From Pradoshia eiseniae (lineage in GTDB: Bacteria > Bacillota > Bacilli > Bacillales > Pradoshiaceae), in the NCBI RefSeq assembly GCF_002946355.1, contig NZ_PKOZ01000012.1, positions 20,806-84,805 of the forward strand: a stretch of DNA of 64,000 nt, given 5' to 3'. Below, piece by piece: positions 36,447 to 44,916 of this stretch; positions within the stretch are counted from its first letter, which is position 1, and each line of letters opens with the position of its first letter. The position numbers were made by a program, and so were the translations under genes. The notes beneath the pieces are model-generated. The model saw only the letters and a program-made list of their open reading frames with translations. It ran no database searches and was not told where the DNA came from.

Positions 36447-36892
36447 AAGGGAGCCTCCTTTACCAGATAATATTCCTATCTATATGCTTCCATAGCCCAC
36501 CAATACCCTAGACATTAATGGGAAAAAGAATAAACGCTAACTCTTATCATCATTCCTGTGCTTATAGTAAATAATGCTCCAATTTTCTAATACCCTTTTG
36601 ACTCAAGAATAATCGTATTTTTATATATTAAAAAAATAAATTATTATATCAATATATTTATATCTTCTATATAAAGACCATTACATTCTTTTATTTAACA
36701 CATCTTATCCTAAATGAAGATTTACTATTATAGATATCTGATACAAAGATTTTATTATATTTTAATATCATATTCCTTTTTAAATTTCACCAGACGAATA
36801 GTTTCGATAGACACTAATTTGAGCTGCCAATCGGTTCCCCATTCCATATAATATTTCCTGATGTCGGCAATTCTCCCATTGGGATGATATGA
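36447..36892. other. Very AT-rich region, no gene seen
   Basis: Between 36600 and 36780 the sequence is mostly A and T. Near 36790-36890 it becomes more balanced but has no open frame with a site. It ends in the second copy of the 89-bp element and may be a decayed duplicate of the upstream small gene. Confidence 0.4.
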
Positions 36893-36981
36893 CTAGATAA
36901 CTCTTCAGTTTGTATACAAAAAAGCGATTCGCACCAGTCTCCTTTGAGTACTATGCGAATCGCTTTTTTCTTTTCCCTAGT
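36893..36981 (+). repeat. 89-bp duplicated element, copy 2 (orphan terminator)
   Basis: Starts CTAGATAACTCTTCA like copy 1 and keeps the hairpin stem AAAAAAGCGATTCG/CGAATCGCTTTTTT (36918-36969). The loop differs, but still pairs as AGT-CTC...GAG-ACT. No gene ends in front of it; the frame that corresponds to the peptide end is broken. Confidence 0.75.
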
Positions 36982-37125
36982 TTTTATATCAAGGTCTTAA
37001 GCAAAAAAGAAACTTTAGGTAACATAGAATAACCATCTTCTGCCAAATAGTACGATAAGTTAAAAGAATGGATGATATAGCAAGAAATGCGGAGTTAACG
37101 TAGTATCTTCTCCCCTTTTCATTGA

Positions 37126-37602
37126 TTAAATCCAATTTATGTACTTCAATCCATACACAGAGCCTACTGTCATGACGACCGACCAAACGACCAAACTAAC
37201 CCCCATCAAGGTAACTACTCTTGGTTTAGAAGCACCAAACACAAGTGCCATTAAAGCAGCTATGTCTGTCCCAAGTATGGAAGGAGAAACTAAAGCGAAA
37301 ACCGGCAAACCATATTTTTCCCAAATACGTTTGGCTCTCGTTTCTCTTTTTGTCGGTCCCGCTTTCCCTTTCTTTTCTCTGCGTTTGTTACGCCATGCGG
37401 CAATTTGTCTAAAAAACATCGCGAAGACTATAACCATAATAAAATTGCCTATAAAAGATATAACCCCAACAACTATAGGCGACATACCCAATGCAACACC
37501 TACCGGGATAATATAAAACACATCCAAGAATGGCAATATCGATATTAAAAATAATGCGACGTATTGCCAAACACCCTCTGATTGCTGAACCCACTCGACC
37601 AT
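37126..37602 (-). CDS. Small multidrug export family membrane protein
   Basis: A 158-residue protein with about four helices, of the PF06695 (Sm_multidrug_ex) family. The pattern is LPFLDVFYIIPVGVALGM with the early Pro-Xaa-Leu-Asp, a basic cytosolic loop (RNKRREKKGKAGPTKRETRAK) and a GTDIAALMALVFGA helix. Transport substrates of this family are not firmly established, so 'multidrug' is only the family's name. ATG with AAGGGGG upstream. It stands alone. Confidence 0.8.
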   Translation of the reverse strand: MVEWVQQSEGVWQYVALFLISILPFLDVFYIIPVGVALGMSPIVVGVISFIGNFIMVIVFAMFFRQIAAWRNKRREKKGKAGPTKRETRAKRIWEKYGLPVFALVSPSILGTDIAALMALVFGASKPRVVTLMGVSLVVWSVVMTVGSVYGLKYINWI

Positions 37603-37762
37603 TTAAATCCCCCTTGTAATAAAGCAAAAATACATTTTTATTTTTTGCTTAATAATTCAATCCCTTCGTTACTATTCACCCCCATAATTACTAAATTCGA
37701 CACTTAGTACACATTTCCCTTGCATAGTAACATAATCTTATACAGCAAGGAGGCGATCGAAG

Positions 37763-37870
37763 GTGAAAAAGAATAGTAGCAGGAGAACGATAATAATAGC
37801 TGCATTGATTGGCTCTTTAGTTGGAGTAATATTAGGAATAGTGGCATTCAATAATAACTGGTTGGGATGA
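37763..37870 (+). CDS. 35-residue single-helix membrane peptide
   Basis: The N-terminus VKKNSSRRT is basic and is followed by one helix, IIIAALIGSLVGVILGIVAF, then NNNWLG. The GTG has a strong AAGGAGGCG site. CGACACTTAG lies upstream at 37698 and again near the convergent peptide gene. Probably a real small membrane protein with the basic end inside; function unknown. Confidence 0.5.
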   Translation: MKKNSSRRTIIIAALIGSLVGVILGIVAFNNNWLG

Positions 37871-37893
37871 AATTATACGGAAGATTGCAAAAC

Positions 37894-37920
37894 AAAAAGA
37901 GCCCCGTAACAAGGGCTCAT
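37894..37920 (-). terminator. Terminator between two small peptide genes
   Basis: A short GAGCCC/GGGCTC stem with an 8-nt loop, followed on the minus strand by TTTTT. Confidence 0.65.
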
Positions 37921-37923
37921 TCT

Positions 37924-38004
37924 CTATTTTTTCTTTTTGGTTCCAAAGAATCCCAATGCGACAGCCAAGGCGAGTCCTATTGCAATCCAAATACTTATGT
38001 CCAT
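37924..38004 (-). CDS. 26-residue single-helix membrane peptide
   Basis: MDISIWIAIGLALAVALGFF followed by GTKKKK: a helix with a basic tail inside. The ATG has a GGAGGTC site and a terminator follows. Convergent with the 35-residue peptide gene at 37763. Function unknown; it resembles the many small membrane proteins that short-gene screens find in Bacillus. Confidence 0.5.
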   Translation of the reverse strand: MDISIWIAIGLALAVALGFFGTKKKK

Positions 38005-38022
38005 AGAAGACCTCCTTATAGA

Positions 38023-38047
38023 GTGTCGTATATAATGGTTTCGACAC
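38023..38047. promoter_or_regulatory. Inverted repeat in the promoter region of the 26-residue peptide gene
   Basis: GTGTCG (38023-38028) and CGACAC (38042-38047) flank an AT-rich 13-nt centre that contains a TATATA-like -10. CGACACTTAG is also at 37698, upstream of the neighbouring peptide gene. It may be a shared operator; this is inference. Confidence 0.3.
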
Positions 38048-38084
38048 TTAGGAGAAAATACCTTTGATTAAAGCAAAAAAAGAA

Positions 38085-38111
38085 GAGGCCCTGTCATAGT
38101 GACGGAGCCTC
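38085..38111 (-). terminator. Terminator downstream of the nfrA-like gene
   Basis: Stem GAGGC-CTGTCA/TGACGG-GCCTC with one mismatch, followed on the minus strand by TTTTTTT. It lies 117 bp past the stop of the flavoreductase gene. Confidence 0.7.
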
Positions 38112-38227
38112 AGCGCTTTATCCAAATAATTCTATTAGTTCCTTATCTACTTCAACGTCAATCACATACATCCGGAAAACGTTCTTCACATAAAGGAGTA
38201 TGTATTTTTCGCGAATTACTTCTAAAC

Positions 38228-38965
38228 TTATTTCTTCGCATACCCTTTAGCGTTTACAAAGTCCTTCATATGTTCACGCTGCTTGCCCGTCAGCATGGCC
38301 GTAATCTGCTCGCTCCAGCGATCCGTCCGCTTACCTTTGGTCCGCTCGTTATAATAAGCCGAAATCGTCTCATCGTACTCCTTCAATTGCTCTTCCTTAT
38401 CCTCGTACTCATTTTCATGAAATACAGCTTCAAGCGGAAGACGAGGCTTTAATGCCGATTCATGGGCAGGATAGCCTACCGCCATCCCAAAGAGTGGAAT
38501 CACTCTATCAGGAAGCTTCAATAAATCCGATACCTTCTCAATTTCATTTCGGATTCCTCCTATGTAACAAATGCCAAGCCCCATTGATTCTGCGGCAATT
38601 GCCGCATTTTGAGCTGCAAGTGCCGCATCAATGACCGCCACCATGAACTTTTCCATGAAATCGAGACTCTCTCCAAGGTCCTTGCCTGCCATATCAGCAG
38701 CAATACTATGTCTATTTAAATCTGTGCAAAAAACATAGAAATACCCATTATGTTCTACATAGGCTTGATTTCCCGCCAAAGCTGCCAGCTCTCGCTTTTT
38801 CTCGGGGTCAGATATGCCGATAATAGAGTATGCCTGTACGAAGCTTGATGTCGACGCCGCCTGTGCAGCCCGAACAATCTGCTCGATTTGCTCCTTCGAT
38901 AGAGGCTTATCCTCAAATTTCCTAATCGAACGATGGTTTAACAATAATTCTATTATTTCATTCAT
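38228..38965 (-). CDS. nfrA: NfrA-like NADPH-dependent flavin/nitroreductase
   Basis: A 245-residue FMN-binding nitroreductase of the NfsA/FRP type. FMN-contact motifs are the N-terminal LLNHRSIRKFEDKPLS, then QAASTSSFVQAYSIIG, and AESMGLGICYIGGIRN. It reduces FMN or nitroaromatics with NADPH; in B. subtilis NfrA1 is heat-shock- and stress-induced. The ATG at 38965 is used (GGGGAGCTGAAAAG upstream) rather than a 25-residue longer frame without a site. Length equals the family's usual 240-250. Confidence 0.88.
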   Translation of the reverse strand: MNEIIELLLNHRSIRKFEDKPLSKEQIEQIVRAAQAASTSSFVQAYSIIGISDPEKKRELAALAGNQAYVEHNGYFYVFCTDLNRHSIAADMAGKDLGESLDFMEKFMVAVIDAALAAQNAAIAAESMGLGICYIGGIRNEIEKVSDLLKLPDRVIPLFGMAVGYPAHESALKPRLPLEAVFHENEYEDKEEQLKEYDETISAYYNERTKGKRTDRWSEQITAMLTGKQREHMKDFVNAKGYAKK

Positions 38966-39146
38966 TCTTTTCAGCTCCCCACCTGTAGTTACTTTAACTA
39001 TATCAGATGAATGCAAGGAAAATACATTTTGGGGTATCATGTAACATATTATTCATAATGATAGATAAGGTTACTCCTTCTTCCTTTTATCTGTTTCTAA
39101 ATCATCTTGGTTGATCGTCTATCCATTTAATTCAGGAACAAATAAA

Positions 39147-39170
39147 CGGAGGAGCTATTCGCTCTCTCCG
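39147..39170 (-). terminator. Weak terminator after trmL
   Basis: Stem CGGAG-GAGC/GCTC-CTCCG with a 5-nt loop and a T-rich minus-strand tail. Confidence 0.5.
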
Positions 39171-39184
39171 CCATTTTGCAGCCA

Positions 39185-39661
39185 TTAACTTAAATGAATA
39201 TAATTCTGTTGCCTAAGCGCTTCGTAAATCACAATTGCAGCTGTGTTCGATAAATTCAGGGAACGGACATGAGTGTCATTCATCGGCAAGCGAAGCCCCC
39301 GTTCTGGATGCTCCTCGAGCAGATGCTTTGGCAGACCTGTCGTCTCCCTGCCGAAAATAAAGAAATAATCCTTTGAAGCGTCTGCATAAGACACATCACT
39401 ATGATAGTGATCGGCAAATTTTGTGATATAGAAGAATTCGCCTCCAGCATTTTTCTCGAAGAATTCCTCAATGGAGTCATAATAAATGATTGTAACATGC
39501 TCCCAATAATCAAGCCCGGCCCTTTTGAGCATCTTGTCATCTGTAGAGAAGCCAAGCGGTCGAATTAAATGCAGGGTTGTATCAGTAGCCGCGCATGTAC
39601 GCGCGATATTTCCTGTGTTCGCTGGGATAAGCGGCTGATATAAAACAATATGTAAAGACAC
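39185..39661 (-). CDS. trmL: tRNA (cytidine/uridine-34-2'-O)-methyltransferase TrmL
   Basis: A 158-residue SPOUT methyltransferase that methylates the wobble nucleotide of tRNA-Leu isoacceptors. It has the TrmL pattern LYQPLIPANTGNIARTCAAT at the N-terminus, and the SAM-binding trefoil knot in FIFGRETTGLP and RSLNLSNTAAIVIYEALRQ. B. subtilis CspR is nearly identical in plan. GTG at 39661 with AGAGGTG 6 nt upstream is preferred to the GTG three codons earlier. In B. subtilis cspR lies beside yhbA-yhbB, as here. Confidence 0.94.
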   Translation of the reverse strand: MSLHIVLYQPLIPANTGNIARTCAATDTTLHLIRPLGFSTDDKMLKRAGLDYWEHVTIIYYDSIEEFFEKNAGGEFFYITKFADHYHSDVSYADASKDYFFIFGRETTGLPKHLLEEHPERGLRLPMNDTHVRSLNLSNTAAIVIYEALRQQNYIHLS

Positions 39662-39731
39662 TTTATTCACCTCTTGTTAGAATAACAGCCTCTATTATAT
39701 CACCTTTCTGCCATATCCCTAAATGGAATGT

Positions 39732-40586
39732 CTAACGGGCTTTGATGTGAAAGAATTTATACTGAATATTAGGCGTGTAAGCGGTCGAATCCTCATAATT
39801 CCAAAAACGCATTCGGCTGTTGGTCGTATGTGCATTCACAAGCGGATTGCCATATCCGTCCATGCCTGTCACGATTGTATTGTGATTAAAGCGCCCATCT
39901 CCTTCAAAGTCATAGCAAATGATATCACCCATCACGAGCTCGCTCGGACTCTCAACCTCGACTGTCCAGCCGGCTCCTTTAAGCATCAGCATAAAGGCGT
40001 GAGCGACCGTCCAGCTATAGCTCCAATTGCTCTTTCCATCTATCCACCAGCCCCTCGTCCGCTCTGGCTGTCCCCACATCGGGACTCCTCCGGCATGGAG
40101 GCACTGGGAGATGAAGTTTGTACAATCATCATTGAATTTCGGGTAGGATGGATTAAATTCATTCCACCACCGCTCTGCATATTGCACTGCCTTCAGCCGG
40201 TCATATCGAAAAGCCGGCCAGCTGCGCATGGTATCGCTAACCATCCAATTCCGGTCAAGCTCTCCATCGCTGGGCACAATCAGCTCTATATCTCCAATAA
40301 GTTCACCTGAGGAGAAGTCCGCCCTCCTCCGCTCCACTTCCTCTTCTATATAAAACTGATCCCCATGCTTGATAGCAAAAGACCAATGAATCGTATAGAT
40401 GGCCTCCCGCTCCGTCATTTTCTCGATATTTCCTCTTCCCATCACCTTAACGAGATGGCCTCCCCGCTGCTTGAGGCTTTTTTTCTTTTTCATTAGGCGT
40501 TCATTTTGTGATGACCTGGATTGTTTTCTTTCCCCGGCAAGCAAGGCAATTCGCTCTTTAAGCAAGTTCTCAAGCTTCTCTTTCAT
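39732..40586 (-). CDS. yhbB: Amidase-domain protein (YhbB-like)
   Basis: A 284-residue protein. The C-terminal half (about 125-280) is a putative amidase domain (PF12671) with YAERWWNEFNPSYPKFNDDC followed by TNFISQCLHAGGVPMWG, where the Cys is the likely nucleophile, and a later His in DGRFNHNTIVTG. The N-terminal part is basic and helical. No signal peptide is visible. B. subtilis has yhbB next to yhbA (queG); here they are on the same strand and separated by 46 bp. It may act on peptides or peptidoglycan; substrate unknown. Confidence 0.88.
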   Translation of the reverse strand: MKEKLENLLKERIALLAGERKQSRSSQNERLMKKKKSLKQRGGHLVKVMGRGNIEKMTEREAIYTIHWSFAIKHGDQFYIEEEVERRRADFSSGELIGDIELIVPSDGELDRNWMVSDTMRSWPAFRYDRLKAVQYAERWWNEFNPSYPKFNDDCTNFISQCLHAGGVPMWGQPERTRGWWIDGKSNWSYSWTVAHAFMLMLKGAGWTVEVESPSELVMGDIICYDFEGDGRFNHNTIVTGMDGYGNPLVNAHTTNSRMRFWNYEDSTAYTPNIQYKFFHIKAR

Positions 40587-40623
40587 TCATTCATCCTCCT
40601 CTCCCTTATAAAAATATGAAAAA

Positions 40624-40647
40624 AAGCTGGGGTCATTCCCCCAGCTT
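40624..40647 (-). terminator. Terminator of queG
   Basis: Stem AAGCTGGGG/CCCCAGCTT with a 6-nt loop, followed on the minus strand by TTTT. Confidence 0.7.
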
Positions 40648-41775
40648 CTCAAGTTTAGCAATTGCCGATTCTATTTCCGTGCGGACAAGCTCCTCTTGCT
40701 CCATTGCCAAGCACTCTTTTAAAATGACCGCCGCCTCAATTCCCCCAATCTTGCCGAGCGCCCAGGCAGCCGTTCCCCTGATGACAGGACGAGCGTCTTT
40801 TTTGAGCAATTCAGCAAGCGGCCCGATATGCTCGGGGTCCTTGAAATGAGCCAGCGCGAGAATGGCGTTACGCTGGATTGGCATTTTCCCTCTCCAAGCT
40901 CCAGAGAGACTTCCATACTGCTCTTTAAACGCACGATTACTCAAGCTCAGAAGGGAAAGCAATTCCGGTTTTGCAATCTCCGGATCAGCCTCCAGCTCCT
41001 GATGAAGATGAAAGTCAACGCGCTTATTATATGGGCATGATGTCTGGCAGGAATCACAGCCATATAAACGGTTTCCGACTTTATCCCTGAACTCAGCCGG
41101 AATCAATTCCTTCGTCTGAGTCAGAAACGAGATGCAGCGCTTTGCATTGATTTGTCCCCCAGCCACTAGCGCCCCTGTCGGACAGGCATCCAGACATTTC
41201 GTACATGTGCCGCATAAATCCTCCATCGGTGCATCCGGAAGAAACGGAATATTTGTGATTATTTCCCCTAAGTACATATAAGAGCCATACTCCGGATCTA
41301 AGACCGAACAGTTTTTCCCGCTCCAGCCTATGCCTGCCCGTTCTGCAACGGCACGATCGGCCAATTCACCCGTATCAACCATTGATTTCAGCAGCGCATC
41401 CGGCACCCTTTCCTGTATGAAGGCTTCCACCTTCTTTAAGCGATCCTTCACAACATGATGGTAATCAAGCCCCCAAGAGGAACGGCTGAAGATGCCGCGC
41501 CTCTGTCCTTTCCTGCTTTTCGGTGCGTTATGGAGCCGAGAAGGATAAGCAACCGCGATGGCGATGATGGACCTTGCCTCAGGCATAAGTCGCTTCGGGT
41601 CCGTACGTTTATCTAAATTCGGTTCCTCAAAACCGGATGCATAATTTCTTTTTTGCTGTTCAATGAGCCGATTCTTTAACTCAAGAAAGGGGTCACTTGT
41701 AGTAAAGCCAATCTTATCAATCCCGATTGTCTTGCTGTATTCTATCAAATCTTGCTTTAGCTGCTGATGATTCAT
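40633..41775 (-). CDS. queG: Epoxyqueuosine reductase
   Basis: A 380-residue enzyme that catalyses the last step of queuosine synthesis in tRNA: reduction of epoxyqueuosine to queuosine, using cobalamin and two 4Fe-4S clusters. The cluster motifs CGTCTKCLDACPTGAL and CDSCQTSCPYN are near residues 189-204 and 245-255. A C-terminal HEAT-like repeat domain follows (about 295-375), as in the Bacillus YhbA type. The start ATG follows GGGGATAAGG-like sequence (weak). It is upstream of yhbB on the same strand. Confidence 0.95.
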   Translation of the reverse strand: MNHQQLKQDLIEYSKTIGIDKIGFTTSDPFLELKNRLIEQQKRNYASGFEEPNLDKRTDPKRLMPEARSIIAIAVAYPSRLHNAPKSRKGQRRGIFSRSSWGLDYHHVVKDRLKKVEAFIQERVPDALLKSMVDTGELADRAVAERAGIGWSGKNCSVLDPEYGSYMYLGEIITNIPFLPDAPMEDLCGTCTKCLDACPTGALVAGGQINAKRCISFLTQTKELIPAEFRDKVGNRLYGCDSCQTSCPYNKRVDFHLHQELEADPEIAKPELLSLLSLSNRAFKEQYGSLSGAWRGKMPIQRNAILALAHFKDPEHIGPLAELLKKDARPVIRGTAAWALGKIGGIEAAVILKECLAMEQEELVRTEIESAIAKLEKLGE

Positions 41776-41854
41776 CCCTTATCCCCTCTCCTTTCTTCGA
41801 ATCGATTCTTCTTATATGGTATACTATTTCCAGGACAAACAGGGAGGTATTTGT

Positions 41855-42547
41855 ATGCTACACATAAAAGCAGACGAACAACTCTTCACACAAGCCGGCG
41901 ATGTTAAGTTCGGCATTATTCATTATGAGGGTATGGAAGCAGGAAATATACCTTCAATGCTTGTCGGCCGCCTGCAGCTATACATAGAAAACCTGCACAC
42001 AGAGCTTCAAACAAAGACTTGGGCCGAATATACAGGTATTGTTGCATGGCGAAAGATTTTCAAACAAACAGGGGCTGATCCGTCAAGATATCGTCCATCC
42101 GTCGAAGCATTATATAGAAGAATAAAAAAAGAGCCATCTGCTCCGACTGGAAACTCTGCGATTGCTCTGAATAATTTCTTCTCACTCCAATATGAAATCC
42201 CTCTCGGAATCTATGACGCCAAAACCATCAAGGGCGATGTGTTAATCAAAATTGGCCATGATGCTGACAGCTATGAGGGGCTAAACGGACGCAGGAATAC
42301 ATTGAATGGAATCATAGGGACATTTGATGAGGATGGCCCATTTGGCAGCCCTTTTGTGGACTCTGTCAGGACGAGCGTTCATGATGAAACAAAGGAAGCC
42401 ATACAAGTGGTGTATTTCCATCATGACCACTCCATAGACCAAGCCCGCGGGATGCTTGAAGCTATCTCAAAAATGTTCCTCCAAGTACATGGAGGAGAAT
42501 CATCCATCCATCTATTAAGCCGTGAAAATCCCAAAATAGACAAATAA
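41855..42547 (+). CDS. B3/4 domain protein (phenylalanyl-tRNA synthetase beta-like domain)
   Basis: A 230-residue protein matching the B3/4 domain of PheRS beta-chain over most of its length, with GIVAWRKIFKQTGADPSRYR and PSVEALYRRI typical of free-standing members. Such proteins may edit mischarged tRNA-Phe or bind tRNA, but free-standing members have no fixed function. The ATG at 41855 follows CAGGGAGGT; an ORF extension to 41816 has no site. It is divergent from queG. Confidence 0.85.
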   Translation: MLHIKADEQLFTQAGDVKFGIIHYEGMEAGNIPSMLVGRLQLYIENLHTELQTKTWAEYTGIVAWRKIFKQTGADPSRYRPSVEALYRRIKKEPSAPTGNSAIALNNFFSLQYEIPLGIYDAKTIKGDVLIKIGHDADSYEGLNGRRNTLNGIIGTFDEDGPFGSPFVDSVRTSVHDETKEAIQVVYFHHDHSIDQARGMLEAISKMFLQVHGGESSIHLLSRENPKIDK

Positions 42548-42549
42548 AA

Positions 42550-42589
42550 AACGCAATGCTTCGTACTCTCCGTTACGAAACACTGCGTT
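42550..42589 (-). terminator. Terminator of the tRNA-Gly transcript
   Basis: A long stem AACGCA-TG-TTCGTA and its partner, with two bulges, loop CTCTCCGT, and a T6 run on the minus strand directly downstream of the tRNA. Confidence 0.8.
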
Positions 42590-42594
42590 GTTAA

Positions 42595-42665
42595 AGCGGG
42601 TGAAGGGAATCGAACCCTCATCATCAGCTTGGAAGGCTGAGGTTTTACCACTAAACTACACCCGC
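42595..42665 (-). tRNA. trnGly: tRNA-Gly (anticodon TCC)
   Basis: On the minus strand the sequence starts GCGGGTGTAGTTTAGTGGTA and ends CACCCGC plus a T discriminator. The acceptor stem GCGGGTG/CACCCGC is perfect. The anticodon loop is CTTCCAA with anticodon TCC, and the T-loop is GTTCGATTC. The length is 71 nt. The 3' CCA is not encoded (TTA follows the discriminator), so it must be added by CCA transferase. The tRNA stands alone with its own terminator. Confidence 0.97.
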
Positions 42666-43166
42666 AAGCACGATAGATATTATATTAACAGACAGAAAAC
42701 AGGTTGGCAACCCATATACATAAAGTCGAAATATGAAAAATAATCACTCGATTATAAAAGCGCCGTCATAGATTCCAGCTTTCACTGCCCGTTATCCAGC
42801 TTAGATTCCGATATTTCACTTCATTCATCAAATCATTTATTAAAGCATCAGACTGACTCAAAGTCATCAATTTCTGCCCATATCAGTAGAGTTATTCCTA
42901 AATCGTGACGCGCTTTCATCTTTCGACATATATTTGTAATAATGTGCTCCCTGTTTTCATATGTCTGCTTCCTTATAGATTCAATTGTTTTATTAAAATG
43001 ATTTCATGCATGCTCATTTTACCATGATAATGGAAACTAAAAAATGAAACAGTATACTAATTCCTGACACTCTACACCGTACTTATTCAGATTGAACAAA
43101 TACGACATTAATATCATTCCATATACCCTACCTTCTCTTGGATAAACCTACAAAAATAATTAAAGC
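42666..43166. other. 500-bp region with no gene seen
   Basis: Moderately AT-rich. It probably carries the promoter of the tRNA gene at its left end. No frame with a site was found. Confidence 0.4.
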
Positions 43167-43190
43167 GGAGGAAACCTTTTCGCTTCCTCC
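43167..43190 (-). terminator. Likely terminator of the NhaC gene
   Basis: GGAGGAA/TTCCTCC stem with a 10-nt loop and a T-rich minus-strand tail (TTTAATTATTTTT), 10 bp past the stop. Confidence 0.6.
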
Positions 43191-43200
43191 TTCACTACCA

Positions 43201-44790
43201 TTATGAATCTATCAACCTGTTGTCAATCCTCTGTTCCATCCTAGCATCTGGCTTTATCACAATAGTAAGTGAACCAATTAATCCTAGTACAATCAACAAC
43301 GAAATCCATATGCTCCCTGTAAATCCAAGAACCAGATAACCCGCGATGGAAGCACCCGCACATATAAGCGCATAAGGAAGCTGTGTCATCACGTGATCCA
43401 TATGATTAGAACCAGCGCCTGTGGATGAAAGAATGGTTGTATCAGATATAGGTGAACAATGGTCTCCAAATACCGCCCCTGCAAGAACGGCTGCCATTGC
43501 AGGCAGCATCATGGCAGGATCTGCTGCCATTGCAATTTCCCCGGCAATAGGCAGGAGTATTCCAAACGATCCCCATGATGTCCCGGTAGCAAATGTCATC
43601 ACTCCCGCCACAAGGAACAGCATTAACGGCAGAAAGGCGGTATTTAAATTGGACTGTTGAACAAGTCCTGCTAAATAATCACCCACTTCGAGCCGACTAA
43701 TGAGATCAACAAGCATCCATGCTAGCAATAGGATATACACTGCTGGAAGCATGGTGACAATCCCCTGCAAAAAGCTTTTCCCAAATACTTTCCCCTTAAT
43801 TGCTTTATGATAGAAAACTTGCTTAGCAAACATAGTCAGCGCTACTATTAATCCTACAAGCCCTCCAATGACAAGTGATTTTGTTACATCCGTATTTTCA
43901 AGGACACCCAATACAGTTACTTTGCCGGATATGGCAGTTAATCCTGTCCAAATCATGGCCGCAACCGTTCCAACAATCAATGTCAAGATAGGCAAAAGCA
44001 AATCATAGATGCTTCCTTTCCGGCTCGTTTCCAGCTTTTGTTTCAATTCACCTGGAATGGACTTTTCCGGATCATATACTTCTCCCTTTATAACTGCCCG
44101 CTCCTCGTGCGCCCTCATAGGGCCTATATTCCAATTACGGACAGCCACAAGAAAGACCATAGCAATAGCGGCAATCGCATAATAATTCATGGCAGACATT
44201 TGAAGGAAGGCCGTAAAGGCCCCGTACTCCGTATACTGATGCTGGGCAAATATAATGGCAAGCAAAGCAATAATATAAGCTCCCCAGCTGGATACCGGCG
44301 AAACTACACAAATTGGCGCTGATGATGAATCAATGATATAGGCAAGCTTAGCTCTTGAAACCTTTTGCCGGTCTGTAATAGGACGCGCAATTTGTCCGAC
44401 AGCAAGCGCATTAAAGTAATCGTCAATAAAGATAAGGATACCAAGTATGGCTGCGACAAGCTGCGCTCCCGTTCTTGTCTTCACCCTCTTCATCGCCCAT
44501 TCTCCAAAGGCTCGACTGCCGCCGCTGACTGAGATGAAGACCGTAATAAGTCCCAGGAGAAGGATAAAAGCAATAATATAAATATTGGACAGGTTCAATG
44601 CTCCATCTGATATGAAAATTCCTTTAGCTGCATCCCATGTAATAGCGGCTGTTTCCCCAAATTTAAAATCAGCTAGCATATATGCGGATACTATGATGCC
44701 AACACCAAGCGATAACAAAATCTTTCTTGTCAGCACTACCATAACAATTGCCACTAAGGGCGGAAGTAATGCATAAATCGAGTTTTCCAT
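43201..44790 (-). CDS. NhaC-family Na+/H+ antiporter
   Basis: A 529-residue membrane protein with 11-12 predicted helices. The region GTSWGSFGILLPIAGEIAMA followed by AGAVFGDHCSPISDTTILSSTGA is the core signature of the NhaC/MleN group. Such proteins exchange Na+ for H+, sometimes coupled to organic acids such as malate and lactate, so the exact substrate is open. The ATG has a GAGGTTT-like site. Single gene. Confidence 0.9.
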   Translation of the reverse strand: MENSIYALLPPLVAIVMVVLTRKILLSLGVGIIVSAYMLADFKFGETAAITWDAAKGIFISDGALNLSNIYIIAFILLLGLITVFISVSGGSRAFGEWAMKRVKTRTGAQLVAAILGILIFIDDYFNALAVGQIARPITDRQKVSRAKLAYIIDSSSAPICVVSPVSSWGAYIIALLAIIFAQHQYTEYGAFTAFLQMSAMNYYAIAAIAMVFLVAVRNWNIGPMRAHEERAVIKGEVYDPEKSIPGELKQKLETSRKGSIYDLLLPILTLIVGTVAAMIWTGLTAISGKVTVLGVLENTDVTKSLVIGGLVGLIVALTMFAKQVFYHKAIKGKVFGKSFLQGIVTMLPAVYILLLAWMLVDLISRLEVGDYLAGLVQQSNLNTAFLPLMLFLVAGVMTFATGTSWGSFGILLPIAGEIAMAADPAMMLPAMAAVLAGAVFGDHCSPISDTTILSSTGAGSNHMDHVMTQLPYALICAGASIAGYLVLGFTGSIWISLLIVLGLIGSLTIVIKPDARMEQRIDNRLIDS

Positions 44791-44916
44791 TGATAAACCT
44801 CCTCAAAATTGTGAAAACACATGCTGCATCATATATTTAATTAATGCCTGCCAGCCGGAGCAAGTATTAACTAAACATACAATTAAATCCACATGTTGTA
44901 GTTGCCCATAGCTGCT

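Noticed and set aside
38116..38218. A short minus-strand frame after nfrA (ending VDVEVDKELIELFG)
   Set aside because: The peptide looks protein-like, but no start codon with a ribosome binding site precedes it.
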